From NCBI RefSeq assembly GCF_000494755.1, contig NC_022657.1, positions 3,758,001 through 3,822,000 on the forward strand: 64,000 nucleotides of DNA, written 5' to 3'. Below the pieces are notes generated by a model. That model ran no database searches, was not told the origin of the DNA, and saw only the letters and a program-made list of their open reading frames with translations. Shown one piece after another: positions 7,765-15,856 of the stretch. This stretch comes from Amorphoplanes friuliensis DSM 7358. GTDB lineage: Bacteria > Actinomycetota > Actinomycetes > Mycobacteriales > Micromonosporaceae. The number at the start of each line of letters is the position of its first letter. Position 1 is the stretch's first letter. Made by a program: the position numbers and the translations under genes.

Positions 7765-8755
7765 CGACGAAAGCGCGGCCGTGCAGGCCGGGGTTCGGAC
7801 AAGTGCGCAGCTGCAGGCTGTGGATTGGACAAAAGCGCGTAGCTACCGGTGGGTCGACGAAGCGCTCAACTTCTGGTCTTGGTTGGACCAAGGTGCGTAG
7901 CCACAGCCCGGGGTTTCGAGGAAAGCACGAAGCTGGAGGGACAGGGTTTGGACGAATGCCGTAGCTGTAGGCGGGGGTCCCTCAACGAAAGCGCGCAGCT
8001 GCAGGCCGGGGGTTCGGCGATGAGAGCACGCAGCCGTAGGCGGGGTTTGGCGGCGAAGCGCAAGGCTCCGCGCCGATGTTCAGGAAAAGCGCATGGCCCA
8101 CGCCCGAAGTCGTCGACGAGAGCGCGCAGCTGCAGGCAGGTTCGGCGACGAGAGCACCCGGCTGCAGGCGGGGGTTGGTGGCGAAGCGCACGGCTCCGCG
8201 CCGGTGTTCGGACCAAAGCGCGTGGCCCACTCCCGGAGTTGTCAACGAAAGCGCGCAGTTGCAGCCGGAGCGTTCGTCGACGTAAGTGCGCAGCTGCAGG
8301 CGGGGGGTTGGTGCGAAGCCCACGGGCTCCGTGCCGGTGTTTGGACAAAAGCGCATGGTTCCAGCCCGGGGTCGTTGACGAAACGAGTAGTCATAGGGCC
8401 TGGGGTTGCCGACAAAATCGTGCAGCTACGCGCCCGGTTGAACGAAGGGCATAGCCCACGCTTGAGTTGTTGATCAGAGCGCGCAATGACAGCCGGGGTC
8501 GATAGGGGCGCGCAATTACGGCCGCGGGTTCGTCAGGAGCGCGTGGTTACGGCCCGGGGCTTCGACGAATATGCGCAGCTGGAGGCGGGGGTTCGTCGAC
8601 GAAAGCGCGCAGCTGGAGGTCGGGGTTTGGACGAAAGTGCGTAGCCACGGCCCGGGGTCATCGACAAAAGTGGCCAGCTGCGGGCTGAGGGCACCTCCGC
8701 AGCCGTGCCGCCGGGGCATGCCGACAAAAGCGCGCGGCCGTAGGTAAGGGCTTGA
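7765..8755. repeat. Degenerate ~33-bp tandem repeat array, about 30 units
   Basis: About 30 tandem units of 29-35 bp without spacers. The working consensus begins ACGAAAGCGCGCAGCTGCAG and continues into a G-rich part ending GGGGTTCG. The best-kept core is GCGCAGCTGCAGGC, which contains the palindrome GCAGCTGC. A higher-order period is visible: the block starting GCGAAGCGC recurs at 8053 and 8181 and, with one base changed, at 8313, so four units have been copied together (128 and 132 bp). Because units are near 33 bp, long open frames exist on both strands; I treat these as artefacts of the repeat and not as genes. There are no flanking cas genes or spacers, so it is not CRISPR. Confidence 0.85.
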
Positions 8756-8912
8756 AAGTGCAGTCACGCGGCCGGGCGTGTCACGGGCGTCGGCTGGGGA
8801 GGCACGGTTTGGGTGGCGAGTTCACGTCGACATGGTCGGCGGAACGCCCTGGTCGCCGGCCGGGAGCGGGTGAGTCAATGCTGCGTGCCCGGCCGGCGTG
8901 GGGTGGGCTGGC

Positions 8913-9092
8913 TCAGTCGGCGACCGGCTGGATCGTGGTCTGCAGGACCCGGTCGCTCGCCGCGGCCAGCAGCCGGGCGGCCTGGTGGAGGCGTACTGCC
9001 TGTTCCGGTTCGACCTCGCCGGCGCAGGAGAGGTCCCAGACCGCTGCCTGCAGCCAGTTGATGATCTCTTCGACAGTGTGGGTGGCCTGCAC
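8913..9092 (-). CDS. Small hypothetical protein (59 aa)
   Basis: A short frame from GTG 9092 to TGA at 8913 that reads as a plausible soluble helical protein: VEEIINWLQAAVWDLSC, then EPEQAVRLHQAARLLAAASD. The amphipathic helical pattern and the AGG ribosome-site remnant 8 nt upstream support a gene. The codon third positions are G/C-rich. No family recognised. It sits between the repeat array and a divergently read acetyltransferase gene. It could be a chance frame in high-GC DNA, but the composition is protein-like. Confidence 0.5.
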   Translation of the reverse strand: MQATHTVEEIINWLQAAVWDLSCAGEVEPEQAVRLHQAARLLAAASDRVLQTTIQPVAD

Positions 9093-9215
9093 GGTGGTAC
9101 CTCGTCTTCCTCGCGCGGATCGCTGTCCTCGTGAAGGGCTACGCCCGTGGCGGCCCCGGTGGATGCACCCGGAGGGTTGTTACTTTGCAGGAAAATGATC
9201 GACCGGAGGGGTGAG

Positions 9216-9716
9216 ATGAGGATCGCCGAGGCGCGCGGGGCGGACGTGGACCGGATCACGGAGATCTACGGGCACTTCGTCGAGCATTCGCTGGCCACCT
9301 TCGACGAGGTCGCGCCGTCCGGGGATGACTGGCGGCACAAGCTCGAGACCGTTCAGGCCCGCGGCCTGCCGTTCCTGGTGGCCCGGGCCGGCGACGACGT
9401 GGTGGGGTTTGCGTACGCGGCGCCGTTCCGGCCGAAGCCCGCGTACCGCTACACGGTCGAGGACACGATCTACGTCGCGCCGGGTGAGGGTGGGCGTGGG
9501 GCCGGGCGTCTGCTGCTGACCGAGCTGATTCGTCGCAGTGCGGAGGCCGGGATGTGCCGGATGATCGCCGTCATCACCGATGTGGGCGACCCGGCCTCGG
9601 CGGCACTGCACCGCAGGCTCGGCTTCAGTGAGGCGGGACGCCTCACCGCCGTCGGTTTCAAACACGACCGCTGGATCGACACGGTTCTCTACCAACGCGA
9701 GCTCACCGCCGGCTGA
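9216..9716 (+). CDS. GNAT N-acetyltransferase, phosphinothricin-acetyltransferase-like
   Basis: A 166-residue acetyl-CoA-dependent N-acetyltransferase. ATG 9216 is chosen because GGAGGGG lies 5 nt upstream; the in-frame ATG at 9195 has no such site. Family signs are the N-terminal IAEARGADVDRITEIYGHFVEHSLATFDE, FAYAAPFRPKPAYRYTVEDTIYV, the acetyl-CoA loop GGRGAGRLL, and LHRRLGFSEAGRLTAVGFKHDRW near the end. This order matches the PAT/Bar branch that acetylates small amine compounds such as phosphinothricin or methionine sulfoximine. The real substrate is unknown, and detoxification of an amino-acid analogue is a reasonable guess. Confidence 0.88.
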   Translation: MRIAEARGADVDRITEIYGHFVEHSLATFDEVAPSGDDWRHKLETVQARGLPFLVARAGDDVVGFAYAAPFRPKPAYRYTVEDTIYVAPGEGGRGAGRLLLTELIRRSAEAGMCRMIAVITDVGDPASAALHRRLGFSEAGRLTAVGFKHDRWIDTVLYQRELTAG

Positions 9717-9735
9717 AGAGCCCGGGCTGGAGGCG

Positions 9736-9963
9736 TCAGCCGCGGCCCTTGAGGACGCAGGCCATGCCCAGCAGCCACGGCACGATGGCCAGGACGGCCC
9801 CCTTGACCCCGCCGAACGCCAGCAGGAGGATCGCGGCGGCGACGAAGACCACCCCGGCGATCAGGGCCCAGGGGCGCCGGCGGCGCGGAGCGGGCCGGCC
9901 GACCCCCTCGTCGCGAAGGCGGGCAGCGATGTCACCGAAGCGGCGGTTCTCGGCGTCGTCCAC
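9736..9963 (-). CDS. Small two-span membrane protein, DUF3040-like
   Basis: A 75-residue protein from a GTG at 9963 with GGAGG upstream. The N-terminal helix (ENRRFGDIAARLRDEG) is followed by a proline/arginine linker and two close membrane helices (LIAGVVFVAAAILLLAF and AVLAIVPWLLGMACV). This layout resembles actinobacterial DUF3040 proteins, which have no assigned role. The family assignment is tentative; the gene itself is well supported. Confidence 0.65.
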   Translation of the reverse strand: MDDAENRRFGDIAARLRDEGVGRPAPRRRRPWALIAGVVFVAAAILLLAFGGVKGAVLAIVPWLLGMACVLKGRG

Positions 9964-9996
9964 CTGGCACCTCCGCGGCCGTAGCGATGGTTCACG

Positions 9997-10458
9997 CTAC
10001 CCCGCCGGTGCGACGATTTCTCTGACGAAGAAGACGCGGCAGAAGCCGTCCTGTTCGGCGCGGTGTGTCTCCCGGAAGCCGTGGCGGGGGTAGAACGCCA
10101 GGTTCTCGGTCATCTTCTCGTTGGTGCACAGCCGGATCTCGGTGAAACCCGCGGCGGTGGCCTGCTCGTCGGCGAGGGCGAGCAGCCGTGTGCCCACGCC
10201 GCGGCCCTGCAGGTCCGGGGCCACCGCGAGGGTTTCCACCTCCAGGTGGTCGCCGGCGGGCACGAGGACGACCAGGCCGCCGATGCGTCCGTCGAGTTCG
10301 GCGACCCAGCAGAGGCCGCGGGCGGTCAGTGAGGCGTAGTCTGCGCCGATCGGCGCGGGTTCCTCGCCGATGCGGGGCGTGTACCGGGAGAAGGCGAGCC
10401 GCACCAGCTCACGGATCGCGGTGGTGTCGGCGGTCGTCGCAGGTCGGAGCCGATCCAT
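9997..10458 (-). CDS. GNAT N-acetyltransferase
   Basis: A 153-residue single-domain acetyltransferase starting MDRLRPATTADTTAIRELVR. The acetyl-CoA site is VAPDLQGRGVGTRLLALADE, preceded by the strand VETLAV. The C-terminal part, LAFYPRHGFRETHRAEQDGF, is the usual YxxxGF end of the GNAT fold. The substrate is unknown. It is a monocistronic gene divergent from the VHL-domain gene, with 46 nt between them. Confidence 0.88.
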   Translation of the reverse strand: MDRLRPATTADTTAIRELVRLAFSRYTPRIGEEPAPIGADYASLTARGLCWVAELDGRIGGLVVLVPAGDHLEVETLAVAPDLQGRGVGTRLLALADEQATAAGFTEIRLCTNEKMTENLAFYPRHGFRETHRAEQDGFCRVFFVREIVAPAG

Positions 10459-10504
10459 GAGCTCATCTCACCACGCGGGTTGACCGGCTGAATACGGTGA
10501 CGGG

Positions 10505-11017
10505 GTGACATACGTTCCGCCGCCTCGCCGGAGCCGGCTGCCGTGGGTGCTCGGCGGTGCCGCCGTGCTCGCCGCCCTGGTCTGTTTCTCCGGGGCCGCG
10601 GTGTTGTTCTTCCTGCTCCGCGCCGAGAGTCAGCTGCCCGACCCCGAGCCGATCGCCCGGCCCACGGCCGCGGTGGTCACCGAACCGGCCGAGGGCTCGG
10701 CGCCGCTGCCGGCCGGCCCTGACATCGGGGCCTGGCCCGAGCTCACGGCGCTGCCGGGCTCTGCCGAAGCAGGCCTGCGGTCGGCCGGCAACGGGCAGGC
10801 GACCCAGGTGGCCTTCTTCAACACCCGCGCCGAGCCGGTGACGGTCTCCTGGCTCGGGCCGGACGGCAAGCGGGTGCAGTACCAGGTGCTGGGGCCCGGG
10901 GAGGCCTACACCCAGCAGACCTACCTCGGTCATCCGTGGGTGGCCTCCACCGCGGACGGGAAGGCGGTCGCGGTTTTCGAGCCGGGCCTGAACCCGTCCC
11001 GGGCCGTCATCCGCTGA
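10505..11017 (+). CDS. Membrane-anchored protein with VHL beta-like domain
   Basis: A 170-residue protein. Residues ~13-38 form an N-terminal membrane helix (LPWVLGGAAVLAALVCFSG), then a proline/alanine-rich linker to about residue 80. The C-terminal ~70 residues match the von Hippel-Lindau beta-domain pattern: VAFFNTRAEPVTVSWLGPDG, then YQVLGPGEAYTQQTYLGHPW, then ending VAVFEP. In eukaryotes this beta sandwich binds hydroxyproline peptides; in bacteria its ligand is not known to me. It should face outside if the N-terminus is inside. GTG start; a good terminator follows. Confidence 0.8.
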   Translation: MTYVPPPRRSRLPWVLGGAAVLAALVCFSGAAVLFFLLRAESQLPDPEPIARPTAAVVTEPAEGSAPLPAGPDIGAWPELTALPGSAEAGLRSAGNGQATQVAFFNTRAEPVTVSWLGPDGKRVQYQVLGPGEAYTQQTYLGHPWVASTADGKAVAVFEPGLNPSRAVIR

Positions 11018-11056
11018 ACTTCTCGCGCGAAGAGCGGCCGGGCCGCCCCGCACGTA

Positions 11057-11091
11057 CGCCCACCCGGCCGCAGCGGGCCGGATGGGCGTTT
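11057..11091. terminator. Hairpin terminator between convergent genes
   Basis: A 13-bp stem with one mismatch (CGCCCACCCGGCC with GGCCGGATGGGCG, short loop) followed by TTT on the + strand. It lies between the 3' ends at 11017 and 11111, so it probably serves the + strand gene and may act in both directions. Confidence 0.75.
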
Positions 11092-11110
11092 GCCGTGATG
11101 GTGGAGCGGG

Positions 11111-13210
11111 TCAGCTGCCGACCGGGCCGCCGTCGAGACGCCAGGTCACCACGACCGCGGGCTTGGCGAAGTCGCCGTCCGGCCAGGTCGAGGCCGGCTT
11201 CTCCAGGCTGGCGCCGGTGATCTCACCCGGGTGCTGGACGGCGGCGAAGACCGAGCGGTCGTCGCCGGTGATGAACGGGCCGCAGGTCTCCGCGCCGTAC
11301 GGGACGGTCAGGAACTGCTTGAGGTGTCCGCGTTCCGAACCCTCGATGGCGGTGGCGAAGAGGCCGTCGTTGGCGCCCAGCGCGTTGCCGTCGGTGGAGA
11401 TCCACAGGTTGCCGGCGCTGTCGAACGCCACGTTGTCGGGGCAGGAGATGGGCGAGACGGCCGCCTTGTCGTAGCCGGCGAAGTAGGTCGAGGGGTCGGC
11501 CGGGTCGCCGCAGACGATCGGCAGTGACCAGGTGAACGACTCGGCGGTGTTGTCGCCGCCCTGTTCGACCAGCTCGAAGATGTGCCCGTGCTTGTTGGCG
11601 TTGCGCGGGTTCGCCTCGTCCGGGCCGGGGTTCGTGCCGACACCACGGTTGGAGTTGTTGGTCATCGCGGCGTAGACCTTGCCGGTGCGCAGGCTCGGCT
11701 GGACGTCCTCGGGACGGTCCATCTTCGTCGCGAGGACGGCGTCACCGGCGAGGCGGGTGAACGTGAGGACGTCGGCGGCGGTCATCCCGGGCACGTACGA
11801 GCGATTGCCCGACACGAGTTTGATCCAGGTGCCCGTACCGTCGAAGGCGCCGTCGGACGGCAGCTTGCCGGACCCGTCGATCTCGCCCGCCGGGCTGTCG
11901 CCGGTGACCTTGGCGACGTAGAGCGTCCCCGACTCCAGCAGGGTGAGGTTGTGCCGCCGCGCGTAGGCGGAGTCGCCCGGCAGGTACTTCTTGTCGGAGA
12001 CGAACTTGTACAGGTAGTCGAAGCGTTCGTCGTCACCCATGTACGCGACGACCTTGCCGTTCTTGGCCACGATGACGTTGGCGCCCTCGTGCTTGAGCCG
12101 GCCGAGCGCGGTGTGCTTGCGCGGACGGGACTCGGGGTCGAACGGGTCGACCTCGACGATCCAGCCGAAGCGGTGCGCCTCGTGCGGGTGCTTGGCCAGG
12201 TCGAAGCGCTCCTGCGCGCGTTCCCAGCGGCGAGACCCGGCCGGTACGCGAGCAGTGGTCGAAATGCCGTACCGCGCCAGCTTCGGCTTGAGTGCCTCGG
12301 GCGCGCCGTCACCGCCGACGAAGTACTGGTTGAAGTTCTCCTCGCCGGACAGCACCGTTCCCCACGGGGTGACCCCGCCGGAGCAGTTGTTGAGCGTTCC
12401 GATCGCCGTGGTGCCCTTCGGGTCCGCCGCGGTCCTGAGCCAGGCGGAGCCGGCGGCCGGGCCGGTGAACGCGAACGACGTCGCCAGCGCGGTGATCCGG
12501 CGGTTGTAGGGCAGGTGCCGTCCGCGGACGGGCTGCCACTGTCCGGTGCCGTCGACCCGCTCGAGCTCGACCACCGAGAGGCCGTGCGCGGCCATGGCCA
12601 CCTCGACCTGGTCGACGGTCAGGGCCTCCAGGCTGGTGAAGCCCGGGAACATCAGCTCCTCGTTGGTGTACTCGTGATTGACCACGAGCAGCGCCCGGCG
12701 GTCACCGCGCAACGGCAGCACACCGACGAAGTCGTTGTTGTAGCCGAACTGCGCGGACTGACGCTTCGCGGTCTGCTTCGTGACGTCGAGACCGGGCGCG
12801 CCGGGCAGCACCGGGTCACCCCAGCGCATGACCACGGCCGAGTCGTACCCGTTGGGGACGATCAGGTTGTCGAGGCGGTTCGGCGGGATCGCCTTGAAGG
12901 TGAGCGGCCCGGCCTTGCCCTTCTTCAGGGTGCCGGGCATCGCCGGCGCCACCTCGGCGGCCGCGGCCGGACTCGCTGTTGCGGCGGCCGTCCCACCGAG
13001 ACCGAGCACCAGGGCGCCGACGGCACCCGCACGGACGACACCGCGGCGTGACATCTCCGCGTTGACGACGTCACCCAGGTACGGGTTGTCCGACTTGTTC
13101 GGCACGGGGTGATCGCAGGCGTTGCCGCAGCGGTAGAGGCAGGTCATCGAGTCGCGCCCACTGTGGCCGGCCTGGCCGAGCAGGGGTAGCAGCCGGGGTC
13201 GTTCAGTCAT
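11111..13210 (-). CDS. PhoX-family phosphatase, Tat-exported
   Basis: A 699-residue DUF839/PhoX protein. A Tat motif (SRRGVVRAG with the hydrophobic run AVGALVLGLGG) sits at residues ~53-80 after a Cys-rich leader, typical of the actinobacterial branch. The mature part carries family landmarks: VVNHEYTNEELMFPGF, NCSGGVTPWGTVLSGEENFNQYF, HKHGHIFELVE-like NKHGHIFELVE, and DNVAFDSAGNLWISTDG. PhoX enzymes are Ca/Fe-dependent phosphomonoesterases made on phosphate starvation. A possible PHO-box half site, GTTCATG, lies upstream on the minus strand (13254-13260), but only one half is convincing. The 3' end faces the terminator at 11057-11091. Confidence 0.92.
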   Translation of the reverse strand: MTERPRLLPLLGQAGHSGRDSMTCLYRCGNACDHPVPNKSDNPYLGDVVNAEMSRRGVVRAGAVGALVLGLGGTAAATASPAAAAEVAPAMPGTLKKGKAGPLTFKAIPPNRLDNLIVPNGYDSAVVMRWGDPVLPGAPGLDVTKQTAKRQSAQFGYNNDFVGVLPLRGDRRALLVVNHEYTNEELMFPGFTSLEALTVDQVEVAMAAHGLSVVELERVDGTGQWQPVRGRHLPYNRRITALATSFAFTGPAAGSAWLRTAADPKGTTAIGTLNNCSGGVTPWGTVLSGEENFNQYFVGGDGAPEALKPKLARYGISTTARVPAGSRRWERAQERFDLAKHPHEAHRFGWIVEVDPFDPESRPRKHTALGRLKHEGANVIVAKNGKVVAYMGDDERFDYLYKFVSDKKYLPGDSAYARRHNLTLLESGTLYVAKVTGDSPAGEIDGSGKLPSDGAFDGTGTWIKLVSGNRSYVPGMTAADVLTFTRLAGDAVLATKMDRPEDVQPSLRTGKVYAAMTNNSNRGVGTNPGPDEANPRNANKHGHIFELVEQGGDNTAESFTWSLPIVCGDPADPSTYFAGYDKAAVSPISCPDNVAFDSAGNLWISTDGNALGANDGLFATAIEGSERGHLKQFLTVPYGAETCGPFITGDDRSVFAAVQHPGEITGASLEKPASTWPDGDFAKPAVVVTWRLDGGPVGS

Positions 13211-13315
13211 GCCCTGACGCTAGGCAGCGGCCGTGTGTCGTGGCCGGACACAACATGAACAGAAGATGGCCGTACGGTACGCCCGGCCGGTCCACCGACC
13301 CGTTAGCCTGCCGAG

Positions 13316-13828
13316 ATGACCGCGGATCTCTGGGGCACCGACCGGCAGCGGCAGAACGAGGCCTACGCCGCGTCCATGGCGGAGACCGTGCCGGGCGTCC
13401 CGTGGGACGAGCTGGTCGCCCATCTGGCCGACAAGGACAACCACAACCGGGCCATCGCCGCGCAGTTGCTCTGCAACCACGCCGCGCAGGACCCCACCGG
13501 ACGGATCATCGGCGCCGACCTCGACGCCCTGGTCGCCGTGACCTGGGACGAGCGCTTCGTCACCGCGCGGCACTGCCTGCAGTCACTGTGGAAGGTCGGC
13601 CTGGGCAGCGACGCCGCCCGCGCGGCGGTCGTCACCGCGCTGGCGCGGCGTTACCGGGACAGCACTTCGGAGAAGAACGGCACCCTGGTACGCAACGACA
13701 TCGTCGAGAGTCTGCGGAAGTTGCACGCCAGCATGGCCGACCCGGTGATCGAATCCACCGCCCGCGAGCTGATCGACGAGGAGCCGGACCTGAAGTACCG
13801 CCGCAAGTACGCCAGGCACTGGAAATGA
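13316..13828 (+). CDS. HEAT-like repeat protein, unknown function
   Basis: A 170-residue soluble, mostly helical protein. Segments such as VPWDELVAHLADKDNHNRAI, AQLLCNHAAQDPTGRII, ARHCLQSLWKVGLGSD and RNDIVESLRKLHASMADPV read like successive HEAT-type helix pairs, suggesting a small scaffold or binding protein. No catalytic motif. The end is very basic (KYRRKYARHWK). It converges on the GlxA-type regulator with 7 nt between stops. The function is unknown. Confidence 0.72.
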   Translation: MTADLWGTDRQRQNEAYAASMAETVPGVPWDELVAHLADKDNHNRAIAAQLLCNHAAQDPTGRIIGADLDALVAVTWDERFVTARHCLQSLWKVGLGSDAARAAVVTALARRYRDSTSEKNGTLVRNDIVESLRKLHASMADPVIESTARELIDEEPDLKYRRKYARHWK

Positions 13829-13835
13829 GCGAAGC

Positions 13836-14759
13836 TCAGGCGCTGCGGAAGGTGGCCCGGTAGGCCTGGGGCCCGACCCCGCTGAGCCGCTTGAAGTGCG
13901 TGCGGAAGGTCGCCGGTGAGGCGAAGCCGACCTCGTGCGCGATGCGGTCGACGCCGTGACCGGTCCGCTCGAGCAACTCCTGCGCCTGCCGTACGCGGAC
14001 GCCGATGAGCCACTGCAGCGGTGTGCGGCCGGTCTCCTCGTGGAAGCGGCGGTTCAGGGTGCGGGTGCTCAGCCCGGCCCGCCCGGCGATGTCGGCCAGG
14101 GTCAGGTCGCGGTACGCGTTCTCCTCGATCCACTCGAGCACGGCGGACAGCCCTGTCGGCGTCTCGGCGGCACGGTTCCGCACGATGTACTGCGCCTGCC
14201 CGCCGTCGCGGTGCAGCGGCGCCACGGCCAGGCGGGAGGCGTCGGCGGCGGCCGCGGCGCCGTGGTCGCGCCCGATCAGGTGCAGGCACATGTCGATGCC
14301 CGCGGTGGCGCCGGCCGACGTCACGAACTGCCCCTCGTCGACGTAGAGGACGTCGGGGTCGAGGGTGACCGCGGGGTGGGTCCGGCGGAACAGGCCGGCG
14401 GCGGCCCAGTGGGTCGTGGCGCGGCGGCCGTCGAGCAGCCCGGTGGCCGCGAGGGTGAAAGCGCCGACGCAGATGGACACGATGCGTGTCCCGGCGGCGG
14501 CCGCCTCGCGCAGGGCGTCGAGGACCGGGGCGTCGATCGGGGCGGCGGGGTCCTCACGACCGGGCAGCACGATCGTGCCGGCGGTCGCGAGGGCGTCGAG
14601 CCGGTGATCGGTGGCGAGCCGGAACGGTCCGGCGTTGATCAGCGGATCGGGTGAGCAGATCTCGACGCGGTACCCCGGGCTCCGGCCGAAGATCTCGATC
14701 GGCGTGGTCAGGTCGAACCCGATGGAGTCCGGCAGGGCGAGGACGAACACGGAATGCAC
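13836..14759 (-). CDS. GlxA-type AraC-family regulator with DJ-1/PfpI domain
   Basis: A 307-residue regulator. Residues ~1-165 are a DJ-1/PfpI-like sensor domain (MHSVFVLALPDSIGFDLTTPIEIF, with the nucleophile-elbow-like ISICVGAFTLAATGLLDG). The C-terminal ~90 residues are an AraC DNA-binding domain with two helix-turn-helix units (LTLADIAGRAGLSTRTLNRRF and RIAHEVGFASPATFRTHFKR). The start is GTG 14759. It is divergent from a stand-alone DJ-1/PfpI protein gene; the 94-nt gap holds an inverted repeat that is a likely binding site. Such regulators usually sense a small metabolite. Confidence 0.92.
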   Translation of the reverse strand: MHSVFVLALPDSIGFDLTTPIEIFGRSPGYRVEICSPDPLINAGPFRLATDHRLDALATAGTIVLPGREDPAAPIDAPVLDALREAAAAGTRIVSICVGAFTLAATGLLDGRRATTHWAAAGLFRRTHPAVTLDPDVLYVDEGQFVTSAGATAGIDMCLHLIGRDHGAAAAADASRLAVAPLHRDGGQAQYIVRNRAAETPTGLSAVLEWIEENAYRDLTLADIAGRAGLSTRTLNRRFHEETGRTPLQWLIGVRVRQAQELLERTGHGVDRIAHEVGFASPATFRTHFKRLSGVGPQAYRATFRSA

Positions 14760-14782
14760 GGCGGGAGCCTAACGACTGCGGC

Positions 14783-14817
14783 TGGCAAGAAACAATCGGC
14801 GGCTGGCATTCTTGCCA
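14783..14817. promoter_or_regulatory. Inverted repeat between GlxA-type regulator and DJ-1 gene
   Basis: TGGCAAGAA (14783-14791) and TTCTTGCCA (14809-14817) are perfect inverted arms 17 nt apart. GCGGCTGGCA also occurs twice as a direct repeat about 21 nt apart, a spacing typical for AraC-family monomers on one DNA face. It is a candidate operator for the flanking regulator. Confidence 0.55.
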
Positions 14818-14853
14818 CTGGTGACCCCGGCGGCCCCTGACGACCATGGACGC

Positions 14854-15510
14854 ATGGATACGCAGATCGTTCTGTACGACGGGTTCGACCCGCTGGACGT
14901 CGTCGCCCCGTACGAGGTGCTCACGGCCGGCAGTGACGCGGCCGGTGGCGGACCGCGGGTCGAGCTCGTCTCCGCGGAGGGGGCGCGCGACGTGGTGAGC
15001 GGCAACCGCGGCCTGACGCTGCGGGCGACCTCAGTTCTGGACCCGGACCGCCCCGGGTTCGTCGTGGTGCCGGGCGTCTGCGGGCCGGTCGCCGGTGACC
15101 CCGACGCCGGGGTCGCGACGATCCCGGTCCTGCTGGCCCGTTTCGGCACGACCGCCGCCGTGCCGCTGATGCGGCGGGCCCTGGACAACCCCGAGGTCAC
15201 CGTGGCGACGGTCTGCGGCGGCTCCCTCGCCCTGGCCATGGCCGGCCTCCTCGAGGGCCGGTACGCGGTGACCCACGCCCAGGGCATGGACATGCTGGAG
15301 GCCACCGGCGTGAACGCCGTGCCCGCGCGGGTGGTCGACGACGGCGACCTGATCAGCGGAGGCGGTGTCACCTCCGGCCTGGATCTGGCCTTCCACCTGC
15401 TCGACCACGCCTACGGACCGCGGATCGCCCACGCGGTCGAGCTCCTCTTCCAGTACGACCGGCGGGGCACGGTGTGGGCGAACACCGGCCGCACCCCGGT
15501 CGAGGTCTGA
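14854..15510 (+). CDS. DJ-1/PfpI family protein
   Basis: A 218-residue DJ-1/PfpI (class I glutamine amidotransferase-like) protein, starting MDTQIVLYDGFDPLDVVAPYEV. The nucleophile elbow is VATVCGGSLALAMAGLLEGR, with the Cys kept, and the C-terminal ISGGGVTSGLDLAFHLL is typical of isonitrile-hydratase and ThiJ-like members. It may act on a small molecule sensed by the divergent GlxA-type regulator. The codon upstream at 14812 was rejected as a start because the family begins at this Met. The reaction is not assignable. Confidence 0.9.
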   Translation: MDTQIVLYDGFDPLDVVAPYEVLTAGSDAAGGGPRVELVSAEGARDVVSGNRGLTLRATSVLDPDRPGFVVVPGVCGPVAGDPDAGVATIPVLLARFGTTAAVPLMRRALDNPEVTVATVCGGSLALAMAGLLEGRYAVTHAQGMDMLEATGVNAVPARVVDDGDLISGGGVTSGLDLAFHLLDHAYGPRIAHAVELLFQYDRRGTVWANTGRTPVEV

Positions 15511-15514
15511 GCCC

Positions 15515-15829
15515 GTGGACACCGTCGCGGGAACCTGGGACCTGAGCGTGCGGACGCCGATCGGCACCCTCGCCGCCGTCTATGTCTTCACCGAGAGTGA
15601 AGGCGTGGTCAGCGGCACCGCAACCGGCAGCGGCGAGACGGTCGTTCTGACCGACATCGGCCTCACGGACACCGCCGACGGCCTGCGGGTGACCTGGAGA
15701 CAGGCCGTGACCAGGCCTTTGCGGTTGAATCTGGACTTCGAGGTGATCGTGCGGGGCGCCGGGCTGACCGGATTTTCCCGGGCCGGACGCCTGCCCCGGA
15801 GCAAAGTAACCGGGGCGAGACAAACATGA
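15515..15829 (+). CDS. Small hypothetical protein, predicted beta-rich
   Basis: A 104-residue protein from GTG 15515, only 4 nt after the DJ-1 gene stop, so likely cotranscribed. The sequence reads as a small beta barrel: VAGTWDLSVRTPIGTLAAVYVF, GVVSGTATGSGETVVLTDIG, VTWRQAVTRPLRLNLDFEVIV. This pattern suits a lipocalin-like or ligand-binding fold, but I do not recognise the family. The open frame extends upstream inside the DJ-1 gene, where it is a shadow. Confidence 0.65.
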   Translation: MDTVAGTWDLSVRTPIGTLAAVYVFTESEGVVSGTATGSGETVVLTDIGLTDTADGLRVTWRQAVTRPLRLNLDFEVIVRGAGLTGFSRAGRLPRSKVTGARQT

Positions 15830-15856
15830 AGGGTTTCCACATGATCCCGCGGGGCA

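Noticed and set aside
7849..8454. Long open frames over the repeat array on both strands
   Set aside because: The near-33-bp period keeps all frames open; the translated products are low-complexity Arg/Ala repeats, with no ribosome sites and no family.
7765..8755. CRISPR array
   Set aside because: Units follow each other directly with no unique spacers, units vary strongly, and there are no cas genes.
8770..8912. Gene between the repeat array and the small ORF
   Set aside because: Open frames exist but lack start signals and protein-like composition; I see nothing else there.
13254..13260. PHO box before phoX-like gene
   Set aside because: Only one GTTCATG half is visible; the neighbouring 11-nt unit does not match, so I do not list it as a site.
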